Position numbers and translations under genes: made by a program. A model generated the notes under the pieces. It was given only the letters and a program-made list of their open reading frames with translations, ran no database searches and was not told where the DNA came from. Shown in pieces: positions 54,641-64,000 of a stretch of DNA of 64,000 bases. The first letter of the stretch is position 1; every line of letters begins with the position of its first letter. Source of the DNA: Dipteris shenzhenensis (taxonomy: Eukaryota > Polypodiophyta > Polypodiopsida > Gleicheniales); assembly GCA_047967505.1 (NCBI GenBank), contig CM106540.1, one strand, 5' to 3'.

Positions 54641-55728
54641 AAGGAAAAGGTACGATTGCTCTCAATTGTCCGATGTTCTTTATGTGGCGGATATCAAGAG
54701 GAACTTGTTGTCCATTTCTGCAATCACGGATCGGGACCTCAAAGTTCAATTCGATAAGAATGGTGCACAGATCCTAGATCTTCAAGGAAAGGTCGTTGGT
54801 AAAGGTACACGGCGTAACAACATTTATGAACTCTCAGCTTTCAGTGCTCGAGCGGATGTGAAGAACACTAAGTTGTGGCATGAGAGGTTTGGTCATCCAA
54901 ACCTTAGTTCTTTGAAGGAGATGCATAAAAGTGGAATGATTGCAGACCTACCGGAAATTTTAGATCTGCTCGATGTATGTGAAGCTTGCATGATGGGCAA
55001 GCAGCATCGGCAACCCTTTCCTAAAGAGGCCAGCAGGGCAAAGGCTCCTCTAGAGCTTGTTCACACGGACCTCTATGGAAAGATGGAGATGGAAGCTTTG
55101 GGTGGTTCCTTCTACTTCATGACGCTGATCGATGACTACAGTAGAAGGATATGGATATACTTCCTGAAGATGAAAGACGAGGCTTTCAGTAGGTTCAAGG
55201 AATGGCATGTAATGGTCGAGAAAGAATCAGGGAGGAAGGTGAAGAAGCTGAGATCAGACAGAGATGGAGAGTTCACATCGACTGAATTCAAAAGTTACTA
55301 CAAAAGTCACAGAATCAAGTGGCGAAAACCCCGGCCACATACATCACAGCAAAATGGAGTAGCAGAACACAAGATGCGCATCATCTGCGAAATGGGCCGG
55401 AGTATGATGAAAGGGAAAGATTTGCCAAAGACTTTCTAGGCTGAAGCATGTAACACTGCAGTTTACATCCTCAATTGTAGCTACACGAAGGCTGTGAATG
55501 GGATGACTCCACTGCAAGCCTTTTCTGGTAAGAAACCTTCAGCTGCACATTTCAGAGTTTTTGGATGTGATTGTTTTGTGCATGTCCCTGATGCTATCAG
55601 GACCAAATGGGAACCGAAGAGCCAGAAGTGTATTTTCTTGGGCTACAGTGAAGAGACGAAGGGTTACAGTCTCTATAACCTTGTTACCAAGAAAGTAATT
55701 GTAAGTCGCGATGTGGTCTTCTCAGAAT
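54630..55728 (+). pseudogene. copia integrase
   Basis: Open for 269 codons to 55439. 'LWHERFGHPN' and 'CEACMMGKQ' give the HHCC zinc region. The core shows 'LVHTDLYG', 'LRSDRDGEF' and 'QQNGVAEHK' for D, D and E. A TAG at about 55437 replaces the Trp of the usual 'FWAEA', after which the same protein continues, including 'GMTPLQAFSGKKPS' and 'VFGCDCFVHVP' (55494-55730). It joins cDNA to host DNA. Close to intact apart from single-base stops. Confidence 0.9.
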
Positions 55729-55739
55729 AGCCGCATCAA

Positions 55740-56760
55740 TTGGAGGAGGATGCTTCCTTCCCAGACAACCAAGACCAGGATATCCATCCAGTACCGCCAC
55801 CAACAGCAGACCGAACTCCCCCAATAGTGCTTGGGAGGATTCAAGACAAAGAAGATGAAGAAGAGCCTACAGAACCACAATGGCAACGGCCATTCCTGAA
55901 GTGGGTAAAGCAGGTTTTGGACAACAGAGAACCTCCAGCCATTGAGGAGGAACCATTCGAACACCGCTGGTCCAAGAGATTAGAGGAGCAAAGAAGGGCG
56001 CAGGAACACTTGGTCAACTATGCTTTGATGACAGAAGTGATCCGTGCTGATGAACCCAAGTGTCTTGAAGAGGCACAGGGCGATGATATGTGGATGGAGG
56101 CTATGCAGTCAGAGTATGGCTCCATAATGAAGAACGACACTTGGGACCTTGTAGATCGACCACCAAAACGCAAGGTAATCGGAACCAAGTGGGTGTACAA
56201 GACCAAGTCCAACGGCACGTTGGATAAGTACAAGGCTCGGCTCATGGCAAAAGGATTTGCACAGGTACATGGCTTTGATTATCAAGATACTTTTGCTCCC
56301 ACAGCTCGACTAACCACAATTCGTAGTGTTTTGGCTTTAGCTGCCTAGGGAAGTTGGCCCTGTTTCAGATGGATGTGAAATCCACCTTTCTGAATGGAGA
56401 TCTCAAGGAGGAGGTATACGTGGAACAACCACCAGGTTTTGAGATCCCCGGTTCAGAAGGTAAAGTCTGCAAACTGAAGAAGGCACTTTACAGGCTGAAA
56501 CAGGCCCACGAGCATGGTACCAACGAATTGATGCCTAGTTTTTACAAAACGGGTTCAGGATGAGCCCATCTGATGCAAATTTGTATATCTTTAGAGAAGG
56601 AGGCAGGTGTATGATCGTGGTCCTTTATGTGGACGACCTTGTCATAACAGGGAACCATGAAGAGAAGATCTCGCAGACGAAGCATTTGCTAGGAAGAGAG
56701 TTTGAAATGACAGACCTCGGACTGATGCATTTCTATTTGGGGATTGAAGTTTGACAGGAG
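55740..56760 (+). pseudogene. copia reverse transcriptase
   Basis: 55740-56348 carries a linker then 'NDTWDLVDRPPKRKVIGTKW' and 'KARLMAKGFAQ'. After a frame change, '[20 protein letters not shown]' (56354-56563). After another, 'VVLYVDDLVITG' with the YVDD catalytic motif (56560-56754). A TGA near 56752 closes the last part before RNase H. Confidence 0.9.
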
Positions 56761-57540
56761 CCAAAACAGATCTTTATTTCACAGCTGAAGTATGCTGGAG
56801 AGATACTGAAGGCATTTGGCATGGCTGAGTGCAAGACAGTTGGTACCCCTATGGAGGTTGATGTGAAGCTCTCAAGCGAGGATTCATCACCATTGGTGGA
56901 CGAAGCACAGTACAGAAGACTTGTGGGTAGCTTGATTTACCTATGCAACACACGGCCGAACATCAGGTTTATGACTGGTGTACTTAGCAGGTTTTCCAAT
57001 AAGCCCCGAGAGAACCATTGGAGGGCAGGGATGCGGGTGCTGAAATACATCAAAGGCACACTTGATTATGGCATCACCTATACCAAGGGCAACATCTTGA
57101 CTGGATTCTATGACTCGGATTTGGCAGGAGACGTGGACAGTAGGAGATCAGTGATAGGGTACTGTTTCTCACTTGGATATGGAGTTGTCATGGGTCAGCA
57201 AGAAGCAACCCACAGTTGCTCTTTCTTCTACCGAGGCTGAGTACAAATCTGCATGCTTTGCTTCTTGCGAGGTAGTGTGGTTGAGGAGGATTTTGGGGGA
57301 CATGGGTGTAGTGCAGAATAAGCCTACGCAGTTATCATGTGACAATCAGAGTTGCATGGCGATTGCAAAGAACCCGATGTTCCACGCTCGCACAAAACAC
57401 ATTGAGATTCAATATCACTAGCTGATCATGGATGGAGAGGTCGACTTGGTGTACTGTTCGACTACAGAGAATGCTGCGGACATCTACGAAGGCTCTTGGA
57501 AGAGACTTGCTGGAGAGGCATCTTCATCGACTTAGCATTG
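56760..57540 (+). pseudogene. copia RNase H
   Basis: 'PMEVDVKLSSEDSSPL', 'YRRLVGSLIYL' and 'FYDSDLAGDVDSRRS' (catalytic Asp) are in 56821-57240. After a frame change near 57175, 'WVSKKQPTVALSSTEAEYK' and 'CDNQSCMAIAKNP' follow (to 57421). The stop at 57419 replaces an aromatic residue, after which 'HTKHIEI'-type text runs on to the end near 57535. Confidence 0.85.
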
Positions 57541-57572
57541 GGCTGAAAAAGTAAGTTCACTTGAGGGTGGAC

Positions 57573-57584
57573 ATTGAGGGGGGG
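57573..57584 (+). promoter_or_regulatory. Polypurine tract of copia element
   Basis: 'attgaggggggg' directly abuts the TG of the right LTR, the normal plus-strand primer position. Confidence 0.9.
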
Positions 57585-58316
57585 TGTTAGATATCAATGC
57601 TCCACTCTCATGTAACTATGTGGGAACCAGCTAACTCTACTTGTAAGCCCCCATATGAGGAGAAGGCATTTGAGTAGCTCGGTTATCCGATAGGTCCTGG
57701 TTTGGACACCAGATGGGGGCCATGTATGGCCTGATGGCTGGACAGCTTCAGATAGAGTTGGCACACCACCAACTAGGCTACATGCAAGTGCGGGAAGGCA
57801 TCCCTTGACTGACCGCACTGAGGGTAGACAGAGCATTTCCTGAGGCATCCCACTCTCGGGTTGCAGGGCCCGTTTGGAGCTTTAGATGATCCCGGATGGC
57901 TGTGGGCCGAACGAAGACCGTAGATTAGTTGCTCTGTTTTGCGCACTGGTTCTATCGTATGGTCGGTGGCCTATTTTGGGACCGACCCCCAGTCGACTAT
58001 TTTGGGTGGACTGGGTCGACCACCCAATTAAGCCTAACTGAGTACGACTGGTGGCTATATAAGAGCAAGCCCATGAAGCCCATTTCATCACTGGCCACAA
58101 CAACCTTGATTCCTTAGCATCTAGCCTCCGTCTTCTACTGTTTCCAGCATGCCATCGAAGCTTCTTTCACAGGAGCGCACGGCTAGGAGGTAGCGCCATC
58201 TATTGTATCAGTTCTACAGTAATCAAATTTTTTGATTCTCCATACTATCTTGTTTTCTCTCTTGCATACGAGATCCTATTATCTGTTGAGCACAGACGTT
58301 GTATTATTTTCTTACA
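57585..58316 (+). mobile_element. 3' LTR of copia element
   Basis: 732 bp, TG...CA, aligned end to end with 44017-44747. TATA at 58056-58062. Followed by the CTAGG target duplication. Confidence 0.95.
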
Positions 58317-58321
58317 CTAGG
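58317..58321. repeat. Right target-site duplication CTAGG of the copia element
   Basis: Identical to 44012-44016. Confidence 0.9.
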
Positions 58322-59100
58322 ATGGGTCTAGTATACTTGGTTATACCCCCCTCTCCTTCATTTGCTCTTTTCCCTAAGTATTAAATTTCGTCCCTCCCCA
58401 CCCCATTCCTTAATATAGATATTCATTACAATTTCCTCTCCCCCCCATCTCTAATTATATTTATTCTTGTTCCCCCCCTCTCTTAAAAAAAAATTTTTTT
58501 TGTAATAACCACCCTCTAATCATATATATATTTTCCCTCCCCAACCCCCTCTCTAATTATATGTATCCCCCTTTTTTTGGCCTGCCATGGGTAGCCTAAG
58601 CAACGGCGAATCTATGGCAAAGCTAAAATTTGTAAATTTCCCATCTATAAAAATCAAGAAAATGTTTTTAATTAATTATTTGCCACGTGTGCTGCATGGC
58701 AGTGATAGAGGTTGCCACATCAGTGCTTTTGACGGCGCTTGCTCTGCATGGTTGTTGCATGCATTGTAATTGCATCATTGCATGCATTTTGCTTCGTTTC
58801 ATCTGGCGCCTCTATTCGTATTAAGATTTCTCTACACCTCCATTCATTTTGAGCAACTTCTTCAACTTTACAAAGGAAGGTTGCAGTGTATTTTTCAGTA
58901 GCATATCTATTTCCAATATTTCGTAATTTGAAGTGTACTGTGTGTAATTCCAAGCAGCAAAATTATCGTTTAGTATTAGTTAATGACATTTGAAATAAAA
59001 TTTCCTTTACATGGTACAAAGTTATAGACTTTATTCATGTTTTCTTTTTATATTGCTTGTTTTTATATTTTGTAGAATCTTTCAACCTTTGCTAAATTAA
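58322..59100. other. Low-complexity then AT-rich sequence, no gene seen
   Basis: 58340-58580 is pyrimidine/AT-rich ('ccccctctctaattatat' words). 58600-59100 has no motif, but may hold upstream exons or the promoter of the small gene that follows. The 5' end of the Helitron-like unit may also lie here; no boundary was fixed. Confidence 0.4.
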
Positions 59101-59153
59101 ATTACATTTATATAGGGACACCTATTGCATTTGTTTGCTTTTATGCCGAGAAA

Positions 59154-59544
59154 TTGACATCCCCACCTAGCCCAAGGTCAACACCCTTTGTTGTCGGCAG
59201 TCTAAATAGACCACCAAAGGAGAATTTGGTGAAAAACTCACCTATCAAGAAGAATCCACGGCGTTCTTTGAAGCATTCATTCCTTGAAGTGGCCCAAGAG
59301 GCATATGCTCAAAGTAATTTTAAAACTTTATTGCAATTTATTATGCTTTTTAATATTGTTTAATTTGTTCTTTTTTTTTTGTATCAGTGAGGCAGCTAGT
59401 ACGTGAAAATCTAGAGTATGTTAAATTTAAGTCCACCATAACATCTCATTTCGAGCATAAACATGTTACTAGAAAATCAAAGAGTGAAGAACCACAACAT
59501 GTGCGATCCAAAAATGACATTAAAGATGTGATTATTATTGATTA
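59154..59544 (+). CDS. Small basic two-exon gene, function unknown (5' end open)
   Basis: Exon to 59312 encodes a Pro/Lys/Arg-rich stretch ('PPKENLVKNSPIKKNPRRS') ending 'EVAQEAYAQ'. A GT..AG intron (about 59313-59387, acceptor 'ttttttgtatcag') joins in phase to 'MRQLVRENLEYVKFKSTI' and a charged tail ending 'VIIID'. The frame is open upstream of 59154 without a good ATG, so an upstream exon is likely. It lies just before the OB-fold gene and may belong to the same Helitron-like unit, or be a captured host fragment. Confidence 0.45.
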
Positions 59545-59875
59545 ATGCTCTATTATATTGACATTGCAATTGGGATTATTATGACAAGTACATTGGCATC
59601 AAAATATTGATGCTTTCTCTTTCATTGTATAAATTTTCATTTGGTATTTATGTAATGTTTTGGATCATTGTCATGTAAATCTTATTAAGTATTTATAAGT
59701 ACAATTTGTTTTACACACTCTAGCTTTTGCAATTTCATTTGTGCATGGTTTATGATAGAGTTTCACTTCTATATTTATTTTGAATTACAATAAAATTGCA
59801 AGAAAATTCTCTTATGATATTTATTTTTTTCCAAATGAAGTTCTCTTAAATAGAGTTTAGCTTACTTTGGTCCCT
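59545..59875. other. AT-rich spacer, no gene seen
   Basis: AT-rich sequence with no frame. It ends at an acceptor-like 'gaaatttgcag', so part may be an intron of the next gene. Confidence 0.45.
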
Positions 59876-61190
59876 TTGAAATTTGCAGCAAGCAAACAAT
59901 TGATATGTAAAGAGGAAATTGATGAGGTCAACTCTTACAATGTCCCTAACCATTCTAAGAATTTGCATGCACCACCCCATAATTGCCCTTCTATTGGTAA
60001 AGCCATAGTACCATCCAAGGAAAACTTTGTAGGAGGGGATAACTCTTTACCTCAACTTAGCATAACTCAACTTTCGGATTGCACTCCTCATAGGTTTGTG
60101 TTTGAGGGGAAGCTACTTTGTATATATGGCACCTACAAAGTAGTTAATCCTAAGTAGCCAACTTTTTTCAAGTGAGACTTTATCGATAAGTTTTGTTCCC
60201 ACACAGTCACTTACTTATACCCTTCACTTATGTTCAACAATTTGTAAACTTCTTACAAGTTGGAGAATTTTATAGAATAGAGGGTGCAAGTGCTGTAGTA
60301 AAAGGACCTACGGAAGGAGGAACATCTAGATTCTCCTTGCTAGTTGATGCAAGAACTTGCATCATTAGAGGAGAGCCTTTTGAGGGAAATCTACATTTGC
60401 TACCCAACCATCCTATTTGCACACACATCTCGTGGGCAGCAGAGAATATAAACTTTGGCAAATTGAGTATTTCAAATGTCATGGGTACAATTGCAATTGT
60501 CATAATCAAAGTGGCGAACAAGGAGGGCATGGCAGACCAGATTATTGTTGCTGACGGCCCAAGAGACGAAGATAGAGCTGCAGTAAGTAAGAATTGTTAA
60601 TGTTATCTTGAGTACTCCAACATAGATAATTTGTCTTACTTTCAATCTTTATTTGTAGTTGTCATTTTTTAATGAAAGGAAACCCACATTGACTCAACTT
60701 GTGCAAGAGTTCAATGACAAAGGTGTGGCTATGTACATCTCTTGAAGGCAAAGAACACAATTTGTGTGTTTGACTTTACTGTTTTGGCTAAGGTTGTCGA
60801 TGGCCCAACCAAAGAGAGCTTGTAGCTAGCTTTTACTAGTCAAGTCGCTTGACTAGGCTATGGCACAAAGGTATATATTTTACATCTACTCTCTTAATTG
60901 TAGAAACTTCACAATTGGCTACTAACATATTCTTTTGCAAGTGTAGTTATTTGGGATTTTGTACCTCATGAATGTCAATGCAGATCTTGTGGAGCATGTT
61001 TGTGAGACTTGTGGAGGATTTCGTGTAAGTAGAGATCCACTCCACCCATATTGCGATTCTTGCAAAGGCCCTTAAATCCGAAGTTTGATGGGAGACATAG
61101 TGCAACGCAATGGAGAGCAAGTTCCAATTCATGTTCGAGGCTCTTATGTGGACATCATATTGTCAATAGGCTTTTCTACAAATGTATGAA
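59876..61190 (+). pseudogene. OB-fold / RPA-like protein with zinc ribbon, intron-containing and partly decayed
   Basis: Pieces: 59876-60157, 60193-60582, 60659 to about 60870, and about 60948-61190. Good plant introns link them (donor 'gca|gtaagtaag' at 60583, acceptor at 60658; another about 60871-60948). 'FYRIEGASAVVKGPTEGG' and 'SNVMGTIAIVIIKVANKEG' look like OB-fold strands. 'VCETCGGFRVSR...HPYCDSC' is a CX2CX13CX2C ribbon, like the RPA large-subunit zinc module, whose usual first pair is CX4C. In-frame stops near 60742, 60823, 60847 and 61075 suggest decay. Plant Helitrons often carry RPA-like genes beside the Rep/helicase. Confidence 0.55.
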
Positions 61191-61408
61191 GAAGATCTTA
61201 TGATGGCATGTAGCAGGCTCAAAGCTACAAATTCTAGTGGAAGCTTCACTATCAATATCTCTGGCTTTGTAATTGCATTTGATCCTAATGCATAATTTGT
61301 TTTGTTTACTTCTATAAAGCACTCCTACAATTTCAATTTTAATAAAATAGTATTCTTATTTCTGTACTTTTCCATCGATTCAAATAAAAAATACATGTGA
61401 TTCTAACA
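61191..61408. other. Spacer between OB-fold gene and Rep gene, no gene seen
   Basis: AT-rich, with no readable frame beyond the last 'ATG' context before 61409. Confidence 0.4.
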
Positions 61409-64000
61409 ATGAATATTGAAGTCATTCTTCAAAGAAGACAATTTGAAAAAGATGAAGTTTTTGATTTAGAATATCCTTTTAACACAAATGACATTGTTTG
61501 TCTTTTGAAAAAATTCCCAAGCTTTAAAGACCTATGAACAAATATTGAAGCTTTTGTTTGAGAACATTATTTTGGATTTTGAAAATTTAAGTGGTCCATG
61601 GTATGTCTTGCAAACAATTTGTAAGAAGTCATTGTTTGTTAACAATAAATGAAGTACAAAATTTAGTCCAAACATCTTCAACTTCACTTGCAATGATTGT
61701 TGATATTCTTAAAAGAATCGACAATATGTTTGATACATCCTTTGCATTGCTATTTTATAATGGAGTAACTATCAAAAATAAATTATCAATAGGATTAAAA
61801 AAAAGGAAAAACAAACATACTTTGTTATTAGATCAATCAAGTAATATTTATACAATAACTCCACTAATTTGTTTAGAAAATAAACGAACATACGAAACAT
61901 GGAATGAAAAAGATGTAAATAAATTAGAAGAAATATTTTTGCAAAATCATTCTCTGTCAACAAAAGAAGTAGGTACATTGTTTTTGCAAACATTTGAAGA
62001 AACATCTTATTCGATGCAAAGAGTTCTAAATAAAATACACAAAATGCAAAAAAAATTCACCAAAATGCAAATTTAGATCCATCAAACTTGCCTAAAGAAA
62101 ATGAACCATCTCAAAAAACAAGAAAAAGAAAAAGAACTATAAATATATATCAAGAACAGTATTGGAAGAAAATATTGGATGCTCCATCATTTGAGTGTAT
62201 TTGTTGTGGATCACTCAAATTTTTGTCCAAATTGAAAAAACTAAAAAACCAAAAAGCAATATCTCTACAAAAGAATGGTCTTACATTATCAACAATTAAA
62301 TCTCAAAATAACTACTTGTGTTCTATCTGTAACAAGGAGGTCAACAAAAACAAGATGCCATTACTAAATAATACATCCTTGCAAATGGCAGCTAAAATAC
62401 CTTACACTAGCAAACTCAATGACATACAAGCACGTTTAGTTTCCATTCGAATACCATTTGCACAAATACGTGAGCTTTCCTACGAAGGACAATATGGTCT
62501 ACATGGAAGTGTTGTGAATGTCTTTGCACATGTTGATAGAGCCCAAAAAGTATTGTCAAGGTTCATAGGGAAAAATGACATAGTAGTTGTGGCAATAAAA
62601 CGGAAGCTATCATACAAACATAGCTACATGAGTGGTATAGTACCTCCAACATTGACTATGCTTGCATTAACAGAATTATTAAACATGCCACTCTATAAAG
62701 AAAACGATGTGAGAGTAAATCATCTTTGGGAAACTCATGTTAAAAACATTCAACAATAAGAAGAACCATCGCAACAAAATATAGAGGAGCAAATGCAAAT
62801 TGACGAAGATGATTATGCAACAGATACTCTTGTTCATGGTATATATGCAAGCCAACAAGTGTTGGATTTCGAAGATCAAACCATTGTAGTTGCACCTTCT
62901 GAAGGCTTTTTGCCTCTAAGTATATTTAAAGATAAATATTGTGAAGAATTAGCACACCCCAAACTTTTTTTTGGACAAAAAAGGAACTATGCTATTTCAG
63001 AACACACATCATATCAAACCATTGCTACTTGGAAATTATTAGATGTAGATTGTCAATTTGCAATATCTATAGACAACCTCTTCTTCAAAACCATGAAAGT
63101 ATTGGTAAGACAAATTCTTTCTTCATCTTGGGTTCGCATGCGTAAAGCACAAACAAAGGGTAAAACATTGCAAGTCAAAGATGCTCTCTTAGATACTAAC
63201 ATTGAGAAGCTTCTTCAATCAAATATAGGATTTCGTGACTTCACACATCTCAGAACTATTGATTACAAGCACCATCTTTAAAAAAATGGATTTGCAATGT
63301 TAAGACAATTAGGGCCACCATGTTTCTTCATAACACTATCTACTGCAGAGAAGCTTTGGGAACCACTTCTACAATGTTAAGAAAAACTTTCTTTATCACA
63401 AGAATCCATAAATTCAAATTCCAATATAGAAACACGTAATTTAATAAGATCAGATCCAATCACAACAGCACAATATTACGTACACAAATTCCAAGCTTTT
63501 AAAACATTATTAAGAAAAGATGACACAATACCAAGAAAAGTGAACGACTTCTTCTTTGTGACAGAATTTTAGAACAGAGGTAGCCAACATGATCATGGAC
63601 TATTGTGGGTACAAAATTCTCCCAGATTTGGAATTGATTAAAACAATGACATAGAAAAATTTGTAGATAAATACATATCTACTAATATCATGGAATTCCC
63701 CCATGAGAAATAAGAAATACAAATGCATAAACATTGAAAAACTTGCTTCAAGAAGAAAACTAAATGTAGATTTGGATTTCCATGCTTGCCAATGAAGAAC
63801 ACACAAATCTTGGAGCCTTTGCAAGAAGATATTGACAAAAAACTTCTGAAGAAAAATATGAAAAAAATAGAAAATCTCCTACTCGAACAAACAACAATAA
63901 CACTTGATTACTCATCCTTTCTAAAAGCATTAAATATGATAGAGAGAGTACATTCGTTCAATTCAATCATCTATTTCCCAACCAACATTATTGTTAAAAA
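61409..64000 (+). pseudogene. Helitron-type Rep protein (N-terminal and HUH part), runs off the window
   Basis: 61409-62076 is the poorly conserved start in shifting frames, with an A-run slip near 62050. From 62088 one frame continues to 64000: CxxC pairs ('FECICCGS', 'LCSICNKEV'), 'IPFAQIRELSYEGQYGLHGS' of the Helitron N-terminal region, 'MLRQLGPPCFFITLSTAE' of the helitron-like domain, then 'NRGSQHDHGLLWV', where the His-x-His of the HUH nuclease is at 63588-63596. 'CRFGFPCLPMKNTQILEPL' follows. HUH nicks and joins single strands in rolling-circle transposition. Tyr and helicase parts lie outside. Seven in-frame stops: 62757, 63279, 63378, 63570, 63639, 63711 and 63735. Confidence 0.85.

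Larger units (their letters stand above)
44017..58316 (+). mobile_element. Ty1/copia LTR retrotransposon, complete in outline, split by a nested element
   Basis: Two LTRs of 731 and 732 bp begin TGTTAGATATC and end TTTTCTTACA. The 5-bp flanks are identical (CTAGG at 44012-44016 and 58317-58321). A tRNA-iMet-type primer site follows the left LTR and a G-rich polypurine tract precedes the right LTR. Order gag, protease, integrase, RT, RNase H is the copia order. Without the nested 8.8 kb the element is about 5.5 kb. Coding parts carry several stops and frameshifts. Confidence 0.95.

Noticed and set aside
61591-62076. Separate gene upstream of the Rep frame
   Set aside because: Frame shift at an A-run near 62050 joins it to the Rep frame, so it is more likely the damaged start of the same protein.

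Overview
This window looks like nuclear DNA of a land plant with a large, repeat-rich genome. The grounds are plant-type introns in a minus-strand gene, plant lineages of Ty3/gypsy and Ty1/copia retrotransposons (tRNA-Asp-like and tRNA-iMet-like primer sites, a Tat-type element with a second RNase H), a Helitron-like Rep gene next to an intron-containing OB-fold gene, and many CT/CA microsatellites. I cannot name the species; a fern or another large-genome lineage is only a guess. No tRNA, rRNA, CRISPR array or bacterial-type operon was seen.

Layout. 1-1975 is an old degenerate repeat present as two tandem units; the second unit is split by everything from about 1976 to 23536 and resumes at about 23537. 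The split block is a Ty3/gypsy array of the form LTR-internal-LTR-internal-LTR: LTR1 1976-3183, internal A 3184-13869, LTR2 13870-15638, internal B 15639-23025, truncated LTR3 23026-23536. Both internal regions carry decayed gag, reverse transcriptase, RNase H and integrase plus a long post-integrase reading frame, and they share stop codons and a frameshift. 23537-25790 is repeat remnant and microsatellite.

26388-33703 is the one convincing host gene, on the minus strand: five exons that join in frame across plant-type splice sites and encode about 950 residues of a protein I cannot name, with a coiled-coil start. Its 4-kb third intron carries transposon debris, including a LINE reverse transcriptase remnant. 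Its last exon ends inside a degenerate tandem repeat. 33704-44016 has no recognisable gene: short tandem duplications, a 114-bp triplicate, very long CT/CA/GA/GGGA tracts and pyrimidine-rich DNA.

44017-58316 is a Ty1/copia element with both LTRs, primer site, polypurine tract and a perfect CTAGG target duplication. Inside its gag zinc knuckle sits a younger Tat-type Ty3/gypsy element in the opposite orientation (45604-54381), with long LTRs, gag, protease, RT, a degenerate RNase H and a second archaeal-type RNase H. Its integrase is reduced to two short ends fused in frame. 58322-64000 holds a small intron-containing basic gene, an OB-fold/RPA-like gene and the N-terminal and Rep part of a Helitron-type protein, which runs off the window in one frame interrupted by seven stops.

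The mobile genes would work as standard retrotransposition and rolling-circle modules, but every copy seen here is broken. The clearest unusual signals are the precise loss of the integrase core in a recently inserted element, the gypsy array whose insertion boundaries are revealed by its split target, and the OB-fold gene beside a Helitron Rep.
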